In this document: one piece after another, positions 62,214 through 64,000 of the stretch
Position numbering within the stretch: the stretch's first letter is position 1
How the letters are laid out: every line of letters begins with the position of its first letter
NCBI GenBank assembly: GCA_023398165.1
Contig: JAEWSQ010000014.1
Location: 1 to 64,000 of the forward strand
Origin: Spirochaetota bacterium
GTDB taxonomy: Bacteria; Spirochaetota; Spirochaetia; Treponematales; Treponemataceae
Direction: 5' to 3'
DNA: 64,000 nucleotides
The notes under the pieces: model-generated
Database searches by the model: none
Seen by the model: the letters and a program-made list of their open reading frames with translations, nothing else
What the model was told of the DNA's origin: nothing
Position numbers and translations under genes: made by a program

Positions 62214-63283
62214 AATTATGCTTTTTAATACACTCGTTAAGTGCAGGCGGTGCAGAAAGAACAGTTGCATATTTATCTAATTATACTGCAAATCACGGAA
62301 CTGATACAGATATTGTCATTTATGGCGATAGAGGTTTTTATGAAATTAACGATAAAGTAAATCTTTATACTATTGGAACTTCTCATGAAACAAATAATAT
62401 ACTAAAAAGAATAGTTAATGTTATTTTAAGAATTAGTAAGTTTAGAAAGTATATTAAAGATAATAAGCCAGATGCAGTTATTTGTCTGTTATATCCATCC
62501 ATTTTTTATACTTTTTTTATTAGTAATAAAATTGTAAAAATTACATCAGAAAGAAGTAATCCTGCTTATTTACATTCATGTTTCAAAAAACTTTTACGGT
62601 ATATTTTATTTACTTATGCTGATGGAATAATTTTTCAAACGCAAAGAGCAATGGATTACTATTCAAGCAAAATAACACGTAAAGGTATTGTTATTCCAAA
62701 TGCAGTCGGGAATGATTATGTCTATAAAGTGCCAAAAAACATTGTAAAAGAAAATAAAATTTCATCTATGGGATCATTAAAAAAAGAAAAGGATTATTTT
62801 ACATTACTTAATGCATTTAAATTAGTATCTGAAAAACATCCTGAGTTTATTCTAGAAATATACGGTGATGGGCCGTTAAAATCAGAATTAATTCAGCAGT
62901 CAATAGATCTAAATATTCAAAGCAGAGTCTTTTTCCAAGGAAGCAGACCGGATGCAATTCTTGCCGCATCAAATTCGAAAGTATTTGTAATGTCATCAAT
63001 ATCTGAAGGAATGCCCAATTCATTACTTGAGGCAATGGCCGTAGGGCTTCCTTGTGTATCAACAGATTGTCCTAACGGACCTGCAGAATTAATAAAGCAT
63101 GGTGAAAATGGACTTTTGGTTACGGTTGGTGATTACGAGGCAATGGCTTGTGCAATTAATTATATTATTGAAAATGAGAAAGATGCAGTACAGTACGGAA
63201 TGAGAGCAGGTAATATTAGGAATACAAATTCAATAGACCTTATTTGCAATCAATATTTGGGTTATTTTAGGAGATTTATGTGA
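62210..63283 (+). CDS. GT4-family glycosyltransferase
   Basis: A 357-aa protein. MKLCFLIHSLSAGGAERTVAYLSNY, TSERSNPAYLHS, SMGSLKKEKDYFTLLNAF, IYGDGPLKSELIQQ and MSSISEGMPNSLLEAMAVGLPCVSTDCPNGPAELI are typical of GT4 enzymes near GalNAc(A) transferases such as PglH/PglJ. With UDP-HexNAcA genes just before it, that donor is plausible. It overlaps both neighbours by 4 bp. Confidence 0.88.
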   Translation: MKLCFLIHSLSAGGAERTVAYLSNYTANHGTDTDIVIYGDRGFYEINDKVNLYTIGTSHETNNILKRIVNVILRISKFRKYIKDNKPDAVICLLYPSIFYTFFISNKIVKITSERSNPAYLHSCFKKLLRYILFTYADGIIFQTQRAMDYYSSKITRKGIVIPNAVGNDYVYKVPKNIVKENKISSMGSLKKEKDYFTLLNAFKLVSEKHPEFILEIYGDGPLKSELIQQSIDLNIQSRVFFQGSRPDAILAASNSKVFVMSSISEGMPNSLLEAMAVGLPCVSTDCPNGPAELIKHGENGLLVTVGDYEAMACAINYIIENEKDAVQYGMRAGNIRNTNSIDLICNQYLGYFRRFM

Positions 63284-63810
63284 TTAATATTAGGAAAATA
63301 CTTAAAATAGTATTACTTAAAATTGTTAACAACAACACAAGAGCTGATTTATTAAAAAAAGAAGGAGTAAGAATGGGTTATAATTGTCAAGTTTTTAACA
63401 GATGTTCTTTTGGATCAGAACCCTATCTTATTCAGTTTGGAAATTATGTAAAGGTTACAAGCGGATGTGAGTTTATAACACATGATGGAGGAATAGAAGT
63501 ACTGCGTAATTTAAAAGGTTTAAAAGATGCTGATAAATTTGGAAGAATTGTTGTAGGTAATAATGTTTTTTTCGGAAATAACTGCACAGTGCTTCCCGGT
63601 GTAACAATTGGAAATAATGTAGTAATAGGTGCATGCAGTTTAGTAAATAAAGACATACCGGATAATTGTGTCGCGGCAGGTGTTCCTGCAAAAGTTATAG
63701 AAACAATAGATGAGTATTATGAGAAAGTAAAAGATGTGATTGATTATACTCATTTACTCAAATATAAAGAGAAAAAAGCATACCTTTGTAAAAAATATAG
63801 TATTCTATAA
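63280..63810 (+). CDS. Hexapeptide-repeat acetyltransferase
   Basis: A 176-aa protein with a left-handed helix (about 45-140): CEFITHDGG with the catalytic-type His, IVVGNNVFFGNNCTVLPGVTIGNNVVIGACSLVNKDIPDNCVAAGVPAKVIE. It resembles WbbJ/NodL-type sugar O-acetyltransferases. The start is GTG 63280, overlapping the previous stop as GTGA, with AGGAG upstream. It probably acetylates the surface polymer. Confidence 0.86.
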   Translation: MINIRKILKIVLLKIVNNNTRADLLKKEGVRMGYNCQVFNRCSFGSEPYLIQFGNYVKVTSGCEFITHDGGIEVLRNLKGLKDADKFGRIVVGNNVFFGNNCTVLPGVTIGNNVVIGACSLVNKDIPDNCVAAGVPAKVIETIDEYYEKVKDVIDYTHLLKYKEKKAYLCKKYSIL

Positions 63811-63831
63811 TATATCTCAAGGAATTATTTT

Positions 63832-64000
63832 GTGAAAACTCTTATGACTTTAATTAAAAACTGTATTAAAAAAGTATTAGGTGAAAAAAGGTATTTAACT
63901 TTATATCTTATTAAAGAGTATTTATTATGCAGTTTATTATATTTTTTTGGAAATAGGAAAAAAATAATAGGAAAAAAATATTTTAAAAGAACAGGGAAGT
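63832..64000 (+). CDS. Unrecognised gene, 5' end only
   Basis: An open frame starts at GTG 63832 with AAGGA eight bases upstream and runs to the right edge (56 codons). It reads a basic N-terminus (KTLMTLIKNCIKKVLGEKR), a hydrophobic YLLCSLLYFF, then a basic NRKKIIGKKYFKR. The position suggests another polysaccharide gene, possibly a pyruvyltransferase or glycosyltransferase, but nothing visible identifies it. ATG 63844 is a second possible start. Confidence 0.5.
   Translation, partial: MKTLMTLIKNCIKKVLGEKRYLTLYLIKEYLLCSLLYFFGNRKKIIGKKYFKRTGK

Overview
The window looks like chromosomal DNA of a low-GC spirochaete of the Treponema type. The main evidence is a P83/100-family antigen gene (14331-15926), a family I know only from spirochaetes, set among treponeme-like housekeeping genes. 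Species cannot be fixed from the sequence alone. No rRNA, tRNA, CRISPR array or replication origin was seen.

Region 1 (1-17.4 kb) is housekeeping. A long minus-strand operon (7295 down to the left edge) carries a DUF212 membrane protein, an unrecognised large membrane protein, six Rnf-type electron-transport genes in the order C-D-G-E-A-B, and the start of a GH57 glucanotransferase. The Rnf genes are intact and tightly coupled, yet most cofactor-binding motifs of canonical Rnf are missing. This is the most unusual signal in the window. Then come a pseudouridine synthase, a P-loop/Asp23-like fusion, a PcnB-type nucleotidyltransferase, an alpha/beta hydrolase, a 23S rRNA uracil methyltransferase, a secreted propeller-like protein, the P83/100 protein and glycogen synthase (glgA). 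Several of these genes have promoters whose predicted transcription start falls within a few bases of the start codon.

Region 2 (17.4-22 kb) is an accessory, repeat-rich junction. It has a GxxExxY-family nuclease-like gene flanked by two 162-166 bp repeats with perfect 12-bp terminal inverted repeats, an aminotransferase, an Rpn/PD-(D/E)XK transposase-like gene, the 3' remnant of a second Rpn copy, and small palindromes inserted into the repeats.

Region 3 (22-64 kb, running off the right edge) is one very large plus-strand surface-polysaccharide locus. In order: CDP-3,6-dideoxyhexose genes (reductase, two dehydratases, cytidylyltransferase, 4,6-dehydratase) with a YerE-like ThDP enzyme and a GtrA/GtrB/GT-C side-branch module; a legionaminic-type nonulosonate set (LegB, C, G, H, I); a NanQ/YhcH-like protein, an SDR plus a second ThDP enzyme, two Gfo/Idh proteins and a CBS-nucleotidyltransferase; a Wzx-like flippase, glycosyltransferases and an EpsG/Wzy-like polymerase; GDP-fucose genes (gmd, fcl); dTDP-rhamnose genes (rmlA, C, D, B); a glycosyltransferase; the initiating sugar-phosphate transferase; a UDP-hexosamine dehydrogenase and epimerase pair; and finally a glycosyltransferase, an acetyltransferase and a partial gene.

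Together the locus could supply a heteropolysaccharide containing L-rhamnose, L-fucose, a hexosaminuronic acid, a legionaminic-like acid and at least one 3,6-dideoxy, possibly branched, sugar. The 22-52 kb core looks more AT-rich than the housekeeping DNA and than the gmd/rml block, which suggests a mosaic assembled by transfer next to the repeat-rich junction.
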